Positions 23,363 through 36,177 of a stretch of DNA of 64,000 nucleotides are shown here, piece after piece (position 1 is the stretch's first letter; every line of letters begins with the position of its first letter). The notes beneath the pieces are model-generated. The model did not search any database. It was not told where the DNA came from and saw nothing but the letters and a program-made list of their open reading frames with translations. Location of the stretch: contig JAWQEG010002497.1 in the NCBI GenBank assembly GCA_033782935.1, positions 1-64,000 on the forward strand, given 5' to 3'. Made by a program: the position numbers and the translations under genes. Source of the DNA: Petrolisthes cinctipes. Its lineage: Eukaryota > Arthropoda > Malacostraca > Decapoda > Porcellanidae.

Positions 23363-24450
23363 CAGCCAGCCTACTGTTGAATTATTTCCATTCTAACTGT
23401 AGCTTAAAGTCTGTAATACATGAAGGGACATAATTAATATCATCCTACACTTGACAGCTGATTCATATCGTCATGACCTGGGATTTACAGAAAATACTTC
23501 TGTTAACCTACTCTTTCATACAACACAATAATAAGTATATTTGCTCGTGTATCAATAATTATCAAATAGATTTTCAATAAATAGACAAAGTTTCCCGATC
23601 CAAAATAGTAAAGTGTAGAGCAATTTTGAGTAACTTAACAGCATACCTTTTGCAATTTCACAGACACAACCCCTGTACAGAAGGTTATGTTGGTGTGGTA
23701 GTCAAACAGACACTGGACTGGAGAGTGGGGAGGTGGTGTGGTGTGATGTGGTGTGATGTTGCGTTGTTCATGCTCGGTCAGGTTGGACTGTTCTGTTTAC
23801 GTATATAGAATTATTGAGGGAGCATTAATTCCCTGCCTTAACATGACTCTCTCTGACTCCAGCCCCACCATTTATGTTTTCATACTTTATCAAGTTGATA
23901 CGATGAATCCGGAAACCAGAATTTGTACTAATTTTCCTATTATTTTAAACATTCTTGGACGCTTTTCTAATTGGCGTTGTATTCACGCCTGGCATCTACA
24001 TACCAACATTGATCCCTTCACCAATGTGTCCAGTGTTTCAGCGTTTGTTTACAGGCAAACCACTAGGCTCGGTTGTGTCAGTGTTGGCCAACAAATGTAT
24101 ATATGTATATTTAGAATTTAGGGAATATTTAACCACAACATAGATAATGTGACTATGAACTTGCGGCCGAAATGAAGGTTATAGATTAACCCAATCTTTT
24201 TTTTTTTTTTTTATTAGAAGTAACAATTGAAACTAAGGAAAGCTATTGCATGGCATTCTCTGAAGGAAAGAGTATAGGCTTTGTCTGGACAACGCCAACT
24301 GCCTCTTTACCCTTCTTGGGCAGGGTTGTCTTGCGTGTGTATTATCAATTATTTATACTTCGGTGGTTTAGTTCCCTGGTGCTTCCTATTATCACGTTTT
24401 ATAAAAAAAAAAAAAAAAAAAAAATCGGGGGGTTTATCTTGTCACTCGCT
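23363..24450. other. 5' flank of PPxY copy 1; no further gene seen
   Basis: Should contain the minus-strand promoter, but no clear TATA/initiator pair could be assigned. T-run at 24,198 and A-run at about 24,402-24,424. Confidence 0.4.
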
Positions 24451-24454
24451 GTAA

Positions 24455-24620
24455 AACCTTAGGGGGGTCGTCTGTTGTGTGTGAATTGAAAGACAACTGA
24501 TACCTCCAAACAATCCCAGGAAACATACTAAGTGCCTCAGTATTCGAGTAGAGGATCTGTTTTATAACAAAGATTGGAGACAGCAGTAAGAACCCAATTC
24601 GTCAACAAGATAATCATAAC
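24455..24620. mobile_element. highly diverged MITE family A copy
   Basis: GTGTGAATTGAAAGACAACT with ACCTCCAAACAATCCCAGG, then GAGGATCTGTTTTATAAC and CAATTCGTCAACAAGATAAT, in family A order. Confidence 0.55.
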
Positions 24621-24925
24621 CGCCTTGAAATGCCTGAATGCTACGACACACGGCAATGTGGGGCCCGGAGGTGAGGCTGCTGCTGATCCCTATAAACTGG
24701 GACACAAAACAAATGACTAAGGCTACACTGAGTCAGTTTATATCTCGGCGCATTTGAAGTGGTGAGTTTCCTCCCAAACATGTCCTCCTTAAACTCAGGT
24801 TAGTATGAAGGAAACGTGAGTCACTTAGATGTGAGATGGTTAAGAGTGACGATAATTAATCTATCCTAAGCGTGAAAGTCGATGTGGTGAGAACAGGTGG
24901 CCCAGTCTTAATACACGGACTCAGT

Positions 24926-25066
24926 TATGACGTACACTACATGAGAATCAGTCGTGTGTGAGAAAGGTAATTATGACGTACATGTGAATCAGATGTGTGT
25001 GGGAAAAGTAGCTCTGACGTACAGTACATGTGAATCGATCGTGTGTGAGAGGGTTGATATGACGAA
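24926..25066 (+). repeat. about 44-bp tandem repeat, three and a bit copies, each with TGACGT
   Basis: TGACGTAC occurs at 24,928, 24,974 and 25,015 and TGACGA at 25,060. The intervals share CATGTGAATC and GTGTGTGAGA blocks. Confidence 0.75.
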
Positions 25067-25278
25067 CGAGTTAGTGATCAGGGTGGAGGAAAGTTGACCA
25101 TAATGACCCCGATCTTTCCTGGCAAGATGAGGAGGACGGAAATAGTCACACACACCTTGAATGACATTATAGTTACCGATGGATCTCTTCTCCGTGACAG
25201 CTTGACTCGGTGTAGTGCAGTTTATGTCACATTTTAGGTCGCACGTGAAGTATTAACTGACCTCCAGCAAACCAACAG

Positions 25279-25358
<80 letters not shown>
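25279..25358 (+). repeat. (GA)n array 1
   Basis: About 78 bp of uninterrupted GA. Confidence 0.95.
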
Positions 25359-25429
25359 AAAATTTCAAAGTGTCGGGTCATGATACCACCGAGCACCCTA
25401 TGACGTAGTTCTTGAAAGCGTACCCACGT

Positions 25430-25431
<2 letters not shown>

Positions 25432-25506
<75 letters not shown>
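25432..25506 (+). repeat. (GA)n array 2
   Basis: About 74 bp of GA, only 73 bp after array 1. Confidence 0.95.
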
Positions 25507-25509
<3 letters not shown>

Positions 25510-25739
25510 GGCCGTCTGTGAAAGCGAAAGTGGTGATGGTGTGGCAGCAGACCACAATTTGACCTTTAGTTTGTTTAGCGGCTCGTATAAAATTGTAAAG
25601 ATGTTGTAGTGGACACCTGCCCTTAGTGTTGGAAAAACATTTTACATCTGGTGGTTTGTTTGACAGTGAAAGAAGCTGTATAGGTAGACTGACAGGCAAG
25701 CATGACGCAATTAGGATTACAAAGATGCAAACGGGACCC

Positions 25740-26080
25740 AAGAAGTTAGGGAAGCAAGCATAGATAGGGAGGCAGGCAGTTACGCAGGCAGGGCAAGGTA
25801 GACAAGTGGATAGGATAGACGAGATTCGCTGGCAGGCAGGGCGTAATGAGCCTGCAAGGAGGAAAGACGATTGGCAGACATGACGAGACAGACAGGAAGA
25901 ATAAGGTATAGGATAACAAGCAACAAAGACTATGTTGGCATTCAGGTGAGGTTGGCAGGCAGACAGGTAAGACTAAGTACACAGACAAGAAGAACTAGGA
26001 AGCCAGTTAGCAGACAGAATGAGGTAGGAAGTCAGACAGACAAGCGGAACAACAAAGTAGGAAGGAAGGCAGGCAGAACT

Positions 26081-26119
<39 letters not shown>

Positions 26120-26215
26120 CTGGCAGGCTGGCTGGCTGGCTGGCTGGCTGGCTAGCTGGCTGGCCGGCTGGCTGTCTAGCTGGCTGGCTAGCTGGGTAGC
26201 TGGCTGGCTGGCTAG
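25740..26215 (+). repeat. imperfect GGCAGACA tract grading into (GCAG)n and (GGCT)n
   Basis: Scattered AGGCAGACAG variants become pure GCAG (about 26,085-26,120) and then GGCT with TAGCTGGC variants to about 26,215. Confidence 0.85.
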
Positions 26216-26304
26216 CAGACACAGGGGTGAGGACGGAACCCTGCAAGGACACAGGAAGAAGGGATGTGTGTGTGGGAGGGGAGGGGGGGTAGTTGACTGT
26301 GCAT

Positions 26305-26307
<3 letters not shown>

Positions 26308-26360
<53 letters not shown>

Positions 26361-26378
26361 TTAGTTGACTGTGCATAA

Positions 26379-26448
<70 letters not shown>
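26308..26448 (+). repeat. two (GT)n arrays with duplicated flank
   Basis: TAGTTGACTGTGCATAAGTG precedes both GT tracts (26,308-26,358 and 26,379-26,448), so flank and repeat were duplicated together. Confidence 0.9.
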
Positions 26449-26449
<1 letters not shown>

Positions 26450-27089
26450 GCAACAAGTATATGGGTGGGTCAGTCGACACTACGAACGTTCAGTTGTGGC
26501 TGCTCTTGACTACTGGGGAATTTCTAGTTAGAGTACAGGTGGCTTCACTACTGCACCACACAGTTCAGATGCAGGAAATAGCCAAACTGAGGTTTCCCTC
26601 GCTCTTTATCCTCCATAGTTCCAATCATCTTGACGTTCAAGTCCTAATGGTGCAGGAATGATACAACTGGGAAGTCACAGAGACAGAGAGAATATTGACT
26701 GGGACTCTTTTTTTCATGACATTTGAATAACTTAATTGTACAGTCAGGCAACTTAAGTCAGCTGTGTACATCAACTAATTATGTCCTTTAGTGCAACACA
26801 TCTGTGAGTCACATGTAACAGTCTTGTGCAGCTATGATTTTACAATGTATCAGAATTCCAACAACTCTTGTTCTAATACCGTTTGATACAACTGCATAGA
26901 TGTAGATATTTCGACACATTTTAACAAAGATAAATAATAAAAATAAAAAATAAAATGGATTGAAACACCATTCGACGAAACTGACAAGACATACATACAG
27001 ACGAGTCGACCTTCAGCGGGAAAGGTTAAGAGGCAAGATGTTGGAGGCGCTAAATTCCACCAAGCTTTATAACACAACATAAATTATCC

Positions 27090-27160
27090 CCTTTCCTGAG
27101 GTAGTTTGCTTTAAGGCATAGGTTGGTAGAATCAGTGGCCTCCTGAACACTGACCGACAG
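27090..27160. mobile_element. MITE family A fragment
   Basis: GGCATAGGTTGGTAGAATCA and GTGGCCTCC resemble a family A right arm. Confidence 0.4.
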
Positions 27161-27370
27161 CGTATTCAAGGCTGCTTGTTGCAGTGTTGTGGTGGTAGGG
27201 TTTGTTTGTGGTAAACGTATTTTCCTGGTAGTATTCCCCGACAAATATTTCCCAGTATGGTGTCACTCTCACTATCTTTGCTTTGTTTAGGTACCTTCTT
27301 TCTTTGATGCAACTATATTTTGAAAGACTATATGTGTGAACGTTCATTAAAGGTAACCTACTAAATCAGC

Positions 27371-27385
27371 GTACACACACACACA

Positions 27386-27430
<45 letters not shown>

Positions 27431-27436
27431 ACACAA
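27371..27436 (+). repeat. (CA)n array
   Basis: About 65 bp of CA with two CATACA interruptions. Confidence 0.93.
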
Positions 27437-27633
27437 GTACGCCTTGGGGCTTACACTGGCTGTGGAAGTTAAATGTTGCGTCATGTCCGAGGGAAGTAAA
27501 GTCCAAGAATATTATCATGTACTGTATGTATGTATGTATGTATTTGCGCAAAAAAATTACAGGACGTCAAACGAGGGGGATTTTTTTTATTGTTGCATTT
27601 TGTAATATCGCAGTATATGTGACTCACTATACT

Positions 27634-27636
27634 CAC

Positions 27637-27705
<69 letters not shown>
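27634..27705 (+). repeat. (CT)n array
   Basis: About 70 bp of uninterrupted CT. Confidence 0.95.
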
Positions 27706-27707
<2 letters not shown>

Positions 27708-27974
27708 CTATCCTGAGATGATTATTAAGTGCAAACTCTGCTTCATTATTATTATTTCATCATCCTCATCATTATCATTATCATTACCCCATTACAGTTT
27801 ATCTGGATAGGAAATACTTGCGCCTGAATTATAAAATGTTGTATGTTTTTCGCTTTCATGACGTAAGAGGGCTTGTTGTTGACGTAGGTATACAATGTAC
27901 AACTTCAGCTTTCACCACCAGTAAGGGGTGTACAGACTACTGCTCACAATGCCTATCATCATAATATTATATCT

Positions 27975-28160
27975 AAGGGGGTCATTTTTTTTGTCGGAGT
28001 ATCAGAAGGCTGGCTAACTGATTCTTCCAACCAATACTATACAACAGATCCACTACTCCTATATACAGTATATTGAAGTACTGTCTATAGTTTGTGTCCT
28101 GATACAGTTTGAGGGAATAAAGTAGCCCTCCAATTCACCCGTAATAAGTCACCTTTAAAT
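27975..28160. mobile_element. diverged MITE family A copy
   Basis: TAAGGGGGTC at the left, TGATTCTTCCAACCAATACT, AACAGATCCACTACTCC in the centre, and AGCCCTCCAATTCACCC at the right. Confidence 0.6.
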
Positions 28161-28845
28161 CCTCTTTGACTGCCTACTTTTACAATCCCTTATGTAACAT
28201 TGGATGGATATTTAAGAGTATGGAGGAAATTGGGTCACATCTCACCACAATAAAGCAGCGCATCTCAACGTTTTAACTCCCTCAGCAGCACGATATACGT
28301 ATAGAACTCTCAGGCCCGGATGACACAGATACAGATATTAAAGTCATGTCCGCTGTCACCAGAGGTCTTGCTTGACCTGTGATTGGTCCATATTATTAGG
28401 ACTGTGGAATAGGAGCCGTGATGATTTGGTGAAAAGTTAACCTTTTAAAACTTCTAAAACAAGACATGTGATTACAGTGATCTCTGGTGGTAACTAACAC
28501 GACTTTAGAATATGACTGTACAGTACATGTGCCTTACAATATATAAATTTTTTAGCTCAGAACCTCAGTGCTTTAATTAGTTCCCGAGGGGTTCAGGTTC
28601 GCTTGCACTTTATCATGCGGGTATGACGCTCGCTCCTCTCATATTTCCTAATCCTTTGAGACATGTGAGAATGTGTTGAGGCATGGCGTGGTCTACACTA
28701 ATCAGGAAATGAGCAGGTTGTGTCATGGAGCAGCACAGCGGAAATCAGTGTACATGGTTGATTTCAATGTGACGATGAGCTTCTAATTACTGTAGTAGCT
28801 CTGCTCAGGTCCATCGAGTAGACAGTAAGTGAGGATTTTATTATA

Positions 28846-29002
28846 CAGTCATGAGCACTACTATTACGTATTCAGGTGTGCTTTGAATACCTAGAGACAG
28901 TAAATAAATGCACAATAAGATCTCCATTGTAATTACTTCGTTGGTGAATTGGACTGTTCAAAGCTTCAACCAAAGCTGTTTACTTATTAGTGCTCGTGAC
29001 TG
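28846..29002. mobile_element. MITE family C (Tc1/mariner-like), full copy
   Basis: Flanked by TA on both sides. Ends CAGTCATGAGCACTACTATT and, mirrored, CAGTCACGAGCACTAATAAG. Collinear with 13,338-13,491 in the opposite orientation throughout its length. Confidence 0.85.
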
Positions 29003-29009
29003 TACACCT

Positions 29010-29630
29010 TGTAAGTGAGTTCAGATGTAAATATAACTGATGCTGTAGAATAATCAAGCAAAGAGTTCCTACTGTGATATTGCCCAACTCTCGTGTGCTA
29101 GTGTGTGTATGTGTGTGTGCATGATTTTTTGCCGCCTACGTGTATTTCCCAGGATTGAGTCAAGCCCTTGGGAAAGAAAATCATAATTATTATTATAATT
29201 ATTATATTACTATATTATTTTCGGTGCCATTGGAATTTGGCAGACAAAGCTAAACATACAGTTATCATACTTAACCTTTTAAAGTCGTACTTAATCTACT
29301 TTGCCACCAACTAACCCAGGATGCTTTTTCAGACACCTGACACTACCAGGTCACTGTAGACAATGGTAATAGGAGAGTATACTCGTGTTTTCCCTTCGTA
29401 CTAGTGTGGTTTTGAACACGGGACCCTTGTATCAATCAGAGTTAAGTACCTAATATTAATGTGTCCGGTGGCGGTGGTATGGGTGTGTGTTTATACATTA
29501 ACTCCAGCGCTTTTCATAAAAATAGAGAAAGCAAGCTAGGAGTACCCCAGGCCGCAACATTACTACCAAGAAGACCGGCCGAGGTAGGGAGCGAGAGCGG
29601 GCTGGGGGAAAACACGTCAGGTTCTGTGAA
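29010..29630. other. no gene seen upstream of PPxY copy 2
   Basis: AT-rich to about 29,330, then GC-richer approaching the promoter. The 106-codon frame at 29,461-29,781 overlaps the CRE and TATA-like element and is judged non-coding. Confidence 0.45.
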
Positions 29631-29633
29631 GAG

Positions 29634-29684
29634 TGACGTCACGGGACCCTGCTCACAACAAAAGCCACCGGACAGGATAAATAC
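29634..29684 (+). promoter_or_regulatory. candidate promoter of PPxY copy 2: CRE plus TATA-like element
   Basis: TGACGTCA at 29,634-29,641 is followed 33 bp later by GGATAAATAC (29,675-29,684). The order matches the peptide-gene promoter, but no strong initiator is visible, so the start site near 29,706 is a guess. Confidence 0.45.
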
Positions 29685-30177
29685 AGTCCAGTATCACCAC
29701 CGACACCCAACCTGCTGTTACAACTTACTGGTGTCACTAGTGCTAAACTCTTTGTTCAGGCAACAACTGTTTAGTGTGTGAAACTGAAAAAAATAACAGG
29801 CTTACATTACCTCGAAGACATAACACAATTACTGAAGTATTTGTAGTTGCAGCTGACGAGATCTTGTGTGCACTGGACTGTAACAAGGAAGAATATAATT
29901 GTCACAACCGGTGTCATCGTTATTAAATCACAACACTACAGATATCGTGTGTGCAGCTAAGGATAATATTGGGAACTCTTACTTCTATCAACCACTGCGT
30001 GTCAACCCGTCAAAACTCAGCCAGTCAGGTCAACCAGCGTGTGGACGGAAGAACTTTGAGACCGTTACTCCTCTGCTTAATTAATTAGAGAGAGACAGAG
30101 CGGACTGAAAGTAATAATATCTTACCTTCCTACGTGCTTACCATCCTACAGTACCTGACAACCAACCACTGAACAAA

Positions 30178-31173
30178 ATGAACAAGATCTGTGAGTTGTT
30201 GCTGGGGATAATGATGGGTGTGGGTCCGTTGGTGATGTTCGGGGTACTGACGATGAGCTACGGAAGGCATTGGTTGATAGGCTCCCTCATCCTCAGTGGA
30301 TTATACGTGGTGATCGTGGCCTTCCTGCTATGCTTCTGCATGAGACGCTATAGCAACCCTTACTCTGACGACGATCCACAGGTAACAAAGTGTATAATAG
30401 TAAGCAATATAGATATCATGATATATAATACGAGTAACATAAGCAATTACAATACACTGATTATAAAATCATATAGCAGGCAATTTTGCAATGCTAGTAG
30501 TAGAGAATCATTTAGATGTTCAAATGTAAGTGACAAACATGACAGTGTTAAGGTCTAACTTACATGGATACTGGGTTAACGTACTAACATATTAAATTTC
30601 TTGTGGTTCCCTTAGGTAATCCCACCAGACCTTCCCCCATCATATGAGGATGTGACGTCAAAGCCTCCGTCCTACTCCACCATCCTTTTCAACACGGCCC
30701 CGCCAACCGGAGATGATGCCTGGCCGAGCAGACACGAGTACAGCAATGGTGGATACGTGCCCATACACTCTCATCCGATGATCTCCTGTCCTCTACCCAT
30801 CCATCTCCATGCCGATGCTCCTCCTCCATCCTACACTGAGGCAGCGTATGGTGGTGGCACTTTCTCCCCTTGTGGCACCTCATCCTGTGGCACAGTGTTC
30901 CCCTCGACCACTGCTTCGTCACCTACAAACAATACCAGTGGCACCTTGTCGGCACTGGAGAGTGTGTCATCTGGCACCAAGCCTTTGAACAATCCAAGTG
31001 TCAACAACAACGACTGCATTATAAAGGAGACAAACAGCCCAGCATATGTCACCACGCCTCATCAACCTCATCATGACAATTTCACCCTTGCAACACGTGT
31101 CTTCGTCATCCCCCTCCGTGACCCTCCTCCCTCCTATCGTCCTCACTGCAACGAAATTGGTCCTCCCACTTGA
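30178..31173 (+). CDS. two-exon PPxY membrane protein, 253 aa (copy 2)
   Basis: Exon 1 is 30,178-30,381 (68 codons) and exon 2 is 30,616-31,173 (185 codons plus stop). The GT-AG intron is phase 0. The N-terminus has two hydrophobic segments (about 6-26 and 33-54), a basic-aromatic MRRYSNPY stretch and an acidic SDDDPQ. The long tail carries four PPxY-type motifs: LPPSYEDV, KPPSYSTI, APPPSYTEA and DPPPSYRPH near the C-terminus, separated by Ser/Thr/Asn-rich sequence. By family knowledge, repeated PPxY motifs bind WW domains of Nedd4-family E3 ligases, so a trafficking or ubiquitin-adaptor role is likely (inference). It shares intron position and the first two motifs with the minus-strand gene at 21.7-23.4 kb, but its tail is about three times longer. 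Confidence 0.82.
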
Positions 31174-34100
31174 AGCATCCCCCTAATGGTCACATATCCA
31201 CATGAGACATGTGAACGGATATACTCTCCGTCATAGGGCTGTGGTACTGTTTACTGCATTAGATAATGGGTCTCACGGAGTGATAAAGAATAATGTTACA
31301 TCCTGGATCCAATCTGTCCACCAAAAGTTGTGGGAGCATGCAGCCTCAGTCCAAAAGGAATGGAATAGGAGTCAAAGAGATGCTGTTCGTTTTGTAATCT
31401 GAAAAATTTCATGATGACGCATCGTGCAATGTACAATTATACTTGGAATTTTCTGATTGGAGTGTGTTGGAGGCAGTGTACCCGTCCCGAATGGTTACCA
31501 CTTCGTCAAAGCTAATGAGTATTAGTTGTCACACTGCTTCATTACTAATCCTACGCAGTGTACTTGTAGAAGATTTGATCTTATGACTTGTCATCCAGGT
31601 TTCTTTTTATATAACTGTGTAAATTGTACCGTACATAAGCCATATTTCAGAACCCTTCCATGAAGTGAGGGTATCTCATGGTACAATCCATGTACTAAGT
31701 CTTATTAGTTAATTTTTTTTCTCTCTCTCAGAAACTAATGAAATCCTCTTATTATAATGTTGATAAGTAAATGGGAGCTTACTAATTTCTTCAAACTTGC
31801 CTGAAGACAGTCTACCTACGTTGAAACAGTTTGGAAGAATCAGGATCCCTCAGTGTTTGCTGGCAACCTCTTGACAGGTGACATGGGGGTCGCAGAGCGT
31901 TTGTGAAATTCAGCCTTAAGGGACTAGTGATATAATAACTGACCTTCAAGCTACTGATTCCTCCAAAACTACTCCATTAATTAAATAAGAAGTACTGAGG
32001 TGAAGCTATAACACCACGAAAACAAAGTAATCATAATAACAAGTTGTTGTTGTTGTTGTTGTTCTCGTTCTCGTCAAATCCACTAGAAATTGACCACATC
32101 CTACAACAATCTTTATTCTAGCCCTGTAGGGGATGGCTAATATTCACAGAGAATACAGTCAGCCCCCCTGGGCAGATAATATCAAGCAAAATGTTGTACT
32201 GTCGTTAATGAATAAATGAATTATGTACTTATGTGTTTTCTTCTATCATTTCTGATTGAAAAGGAAAATGTCGTAGACTATAATTATTTCTCTTTGGTTG
32301 TATCGGTCACCTTAATTTTCTTATAGTTATTTAACATATCGAGGCTCAGATCATTACCAACACACACACACACACATACACACACAACACGAGGTTCAGC
32401 ATGAGGCACAGGCGATTCGTTCGTATTGGAAGACAGGCGACGACATCAGTGAAGCAAAAAGTATGGCACAGGATATGCCAGCGTTAAGTTGATCGATCCT
32501 GACTCAGAACCTTAAAAAAGTCTGTACCTTACCATTAGTCTTGGCCATATCCGAGTTGCCAGTTCTGATAGTTCACCCCAAATTAAGATGCTTTTAATAC
32601 TACGTGGAGGATAAAGTCATGCAGTGGAGGGTTGAATTTATCTGAAACATTAATCTTTACTTATGATGCTGCTAATTAAGGGGAACTGTCTTGTCAAATT
32701 CTGCTTTATAGTGGAGTAATTATTACGAGAATTAGTTCAGCATTGGGCTGTTTGGGGGTCTTTCTTGGGTAGAGTTTGGCGGGACCAGCCCAGACCCACC
32801 TGATGTCCTTGGACCTGACCTTATAGTCCCTTCAATATAGGACAAAAACCAGCAACATACTCCTGAAGGCTATAGAGATGAAGCTCAATAGCATTCCCTT
32901 CCTTCCGACTTCCGTAACTTCCCTATTCAAGACCTTCCTTCTCCCCATGAGGGTCATCGGGTCATCCTACAACATAGCCAATTTGCTATTGTCCCAATAA
33001 CTATATATCTGCAGAGAAAATACGCTCAAATCCAATTGATTACTAGAAATAAAGTTCTGCCCAAGACGTTCCCTGATTCAGGCGTTTTTTTCCTACGAGT
33101 AATGGTTTGGGTTAAACTAGACCGGAAATGGAACACAAGTTTGAGCATCATTAAGATAGCTGACACTCATAAGGCAGATAGAAGATAGTTACAATGATAA
33201 AATAAAAAATTTGGAGACATTTCATTCCCTGAGTAAATGGGATCAGCTGTGTGATTTTCTATGGCACTCCATGCAAATTACTATGAAAATTATCAAGTAG
33301 GGTATCGAGTAAAAACATCTATCGCTGAAATGACGTACTCATAATCCTGGACTATACACAAATAATTATAAAGAGTTCCCATCCTTCCGACCACCGCAAC
33401 CCCTTGTTTTGTTCATCAAGACCCTCTGACGAAAATCTTTCTTCTGTTTATAAATTTGCTTGTATTTTTTAGTAAGTGCATTAGAGAAACAAAATTCATA
33501 AAAAAAATTCACTGATAATGCAGTTCTACATAACAATATCTGAAGGCATTTCTGCCCTAAGATTTATACTCTTACATAATCAATTTGATCACACATCTGC
33601 GAACTCTGTGAGACTCCTTGAATATGATCTGAAAAAAAAAAAAAAAAAAAAAAGGAAATTATATTTCGTAAACAGCGGTCGAGATACCAAGTAAAAATGA
33701 AGAATAGTTTATGTGAGGTATTAGTATATTTTGCTATGCCCTTTACATTTATGAAGATAGTCTCTCTATACTTATCTGCACCATAACAAAGTGACGAAAT
33801 AAAAACGCATGCGTGGCAACTTATCCTCTCACGAATTTATAGCATCGCTTTGCTCAATATATGTTTGTTTGTTTGTTTGTTTTATTATACCTCAACCTCT
33901 GGACTGTAGATTGTCAGTAGCCCGTGACTCTGCGAGGCCCTGAGATTATTGAGTGTTGCACTAGATGAGACAGCAGAGCTTCCTGGAGTTGGTAGCTTCT
34001 CGTTTGTCACACTTGATGATGACACTTTATTTATACACGTCATTATCAGGAGAGGTCAGCAACATCGTCACTCACATCATCTTGGAATATGGTCGGGCAC

Positions 34101-34180
34101 CTTCTATGTTATAAGTTGACGACGATGTAGGGGGTATTTTCTTGACGTGTCGGCGTAGCCAGGATACTTGACGAAAAGTT
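31174..34180. other. 3' UTR and intergenic sequence after PPxY copy 2
   Basis: Candidate AATAAA at 32,211-32,216. MITE-like fragments with GATTCCTCCAAAACTACTCC occur near 31,764-31,990. A TTAAGGGGAACTGTC start at 32,674 may be another decayed family A copy. Blocks at 32,890-32,945 and 33,369-33,430 share a TTCCGACxxCCGxAAC pattern. A poly-A tract lies at 33,631-33,654. No coding frame recognised. Confidence 0.45.
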
Positions 34181-34214
34181 GGACCCATCAGATCACCTCA
34201 GAAAAACCCCAGAC

Positions 34215-34287
34215 GTTTCTCGTGGACTCGAACTTGGGTCCATGACATTCGCATTCCGTCGGTATACCCACTCTACCACCGCCTCCT
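34215..34287 (-). repeat. tRNA-derived SINE head
   Basis: On the minus strand TGGTAGAGTGGG (34,267-34,278) and GTTCGAGTCC (34,224-34,233) are near-consensus pol III A and B boxes at tRNA-like spacing. It abuts a MITE at 34,295. Confidence 0.7.
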
Positions 34288-34294
34288 CCTTGTA

Positions 34295-34549
34295 CAGTCA
34301 CGAGCATAAGTTTCTTTACCCTCTGGCGAGAGTGAGGTCGAAGTCGTTGTTGGAGATGGACAAAAATGGGCCAGTTCATAATGCTCTGATAATGCTTCAT
34401 ATCATTAGAGGTGTTCACTTATTTGAATCCAACAACTCTTACTCCGACATGACTTACTGACTCCCTGTGTTCGTTTGTCTGGCCCTTCTCCAACCACGAC
34501 TTCAACCTCACTTTCGACAGAGGGGTAAATATATTTATGTTCGTAACTG
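34295..34549. mobile_element. Tc1/mariner-type MITE, about 255 bp
   Basis: TIRs of about 65 bp: CAGTCACGAGCATAAGTTTC at the left, and mirrored CAGTTACGAACATAAATATA at the right. Both continue into GAAGTCGTxGTTGGAGA. TA flanks both ends. The outermost 12 bp resemble family C. Confidence 0.85.
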
Positions 34550-34551
34550 TA

Positions 34552-34757
34552 CACTCGGATACCATAGTCCCTAGCCTACCTGAGTCGAAGCCCGAGATCT
34601 GAAGCAGGCAGTTTCCGGACGACAGTCCACCCAAAGCCTCTATTGGTTTGAGATGTGTGTAGCCTCGTGATGGTTTGGGTAGGTTGTTATCCAGAAACCG
34701 CCTGCTACTGATCTCGGGCTTTCACTCAGCTGGGCAAGAGACTATGGTATCTGAGTG
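34552..34757. mobile_element. palindromic MITE family D, 206 bp, sharing a TA with its neighbour
   Basis: Starts CACTCGGATACCATAGTCCC, mirrored by GACTATGGTATCTGAGTG. The arms of about 75 bp include AAGCCCGAGATCTGAAGCAG and its inverse. The TA at 34,550-34,551 is shared with the preceding MITE, and TA follows at 34,758. Confidence 0.85.
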
Positions 34758-34769
34758 TACAGTACGTCA

Positions 34770-36170
34770 CCTGGAGTAAATTTCTTTTGTTGACTGTTCC
34801 CACTCCCGTCATCCTTCACAGTTTGGGGCAACATTTTGGGGACAATAGACTTTTGCGACTGGTGTATAACTTTCTATTTTCTGATTAGTTAGACTTTCAC
34901 TGAATGTAGAAAAAAGGCGTCTCAAACAGCGGAAATATGGTCAAGTGAAACAATAAACATGGAAAAAACATGCTAAAGAGATAATTATAATATGTCAAGT
35001 TACTGGACGAGATACGGACGAAAGTCAACTTCGGACCAAAAGTGTCTGGTACAATATCTTACACACACTACAACCACGAACTATAATTTCTACCCAACTC
35101 GAAAACATACAATGGAGTTAAGCCAGTTATTATTATTTTACAATGATTTGCTGTGTCTCTTGTACATACAAACGAACACTAAGGTATATATATAACTTCT
35201 GTGTTACTATGTAAATAACAAACATCGTCACAGGTATTGTAATTAACCTTATAATCTATTATTGATCCAGTGCAGTAAGTAGACTTTTCCAAACAGTTCT
35301 TTTTCTTTGCCGCCAGCCTGTCTGCTCCAATCCAAACCTGAGATGTTATTAATTTCAGCACAGGCATCTCTGTCTTGAACAAAAATGATAGCTTGCTGAA
35401 ACTCCACTTGTCCGTCTACAGTGGGAAGATTTTACAGCGTTTGACTGTATACTGACCTTGACGGTGACCCAAATACAAGCGACCTGGCCGACCACCAGCC
35501 TTCTTCCTACATGATGCAGTAAATGGGTACACCAGTTATGAGGTGAGAGGCGCCACCTTGTCTGCTGCTACTATGTGACTTGCGAGAAACTCAAGTAAGC
35601 GGAAAGAGATATCCCCAATGATTCGTCAGAAAACGTCGTATTCGATGCCACAAGAGGTTAGGGTAATCGCTTACTTAGCCTGTGGAGGAGAATTCGCTTA
35701 CGTTTACGTAACAACATGATTCTCGTGGGAAATGTAAATGCCAATATGTTCTACACTCACGTATGAACGGCATAAATGATGAAAGCCTCTAAAGCAATTA
35801 CACAGACAGTGGATTTTGTCTTATTCAATACACAATAAACACCAAAGGATATCACTGTACAAAAAAGCCGACAGGACTTTAATCCGAGACTGCACAGAAC
35901 AGTACAGTTGTTGACAAGAGTTACTGTGTTTGATATTGCAGGCTGTTATTAGATTCTTACAAAGAGATATACTGGTGTGGATCTTTTTTCTGTTATTGTT
36001 TGTAGGTAACTCAAGACATTACCATATTTTATGTGAAGACAAAAACACTTCAGAAAATGTACACAATCTCCATCATTGCTGTATACATCTCAGAATAATG
36101 CCACAAATCGTTGCCGAATGACTTTAAGTTCATAGTGCTTGCATCAGTACCTTCTGAACGACGCTCACTA
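34770..36170. other. no gene seen
   Basis: AT-rich sequence without recognised TIRs or coding frames. Confidence 0.45.
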
Positions 36171-36177
36171 AATATTA

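Noticed and set aside
29461..29781. 106-codon frame as a gene
   Set aside because: It overlaps the CRE and TATA-like promoter of PPxY copy 2 and has no coding features of its own.
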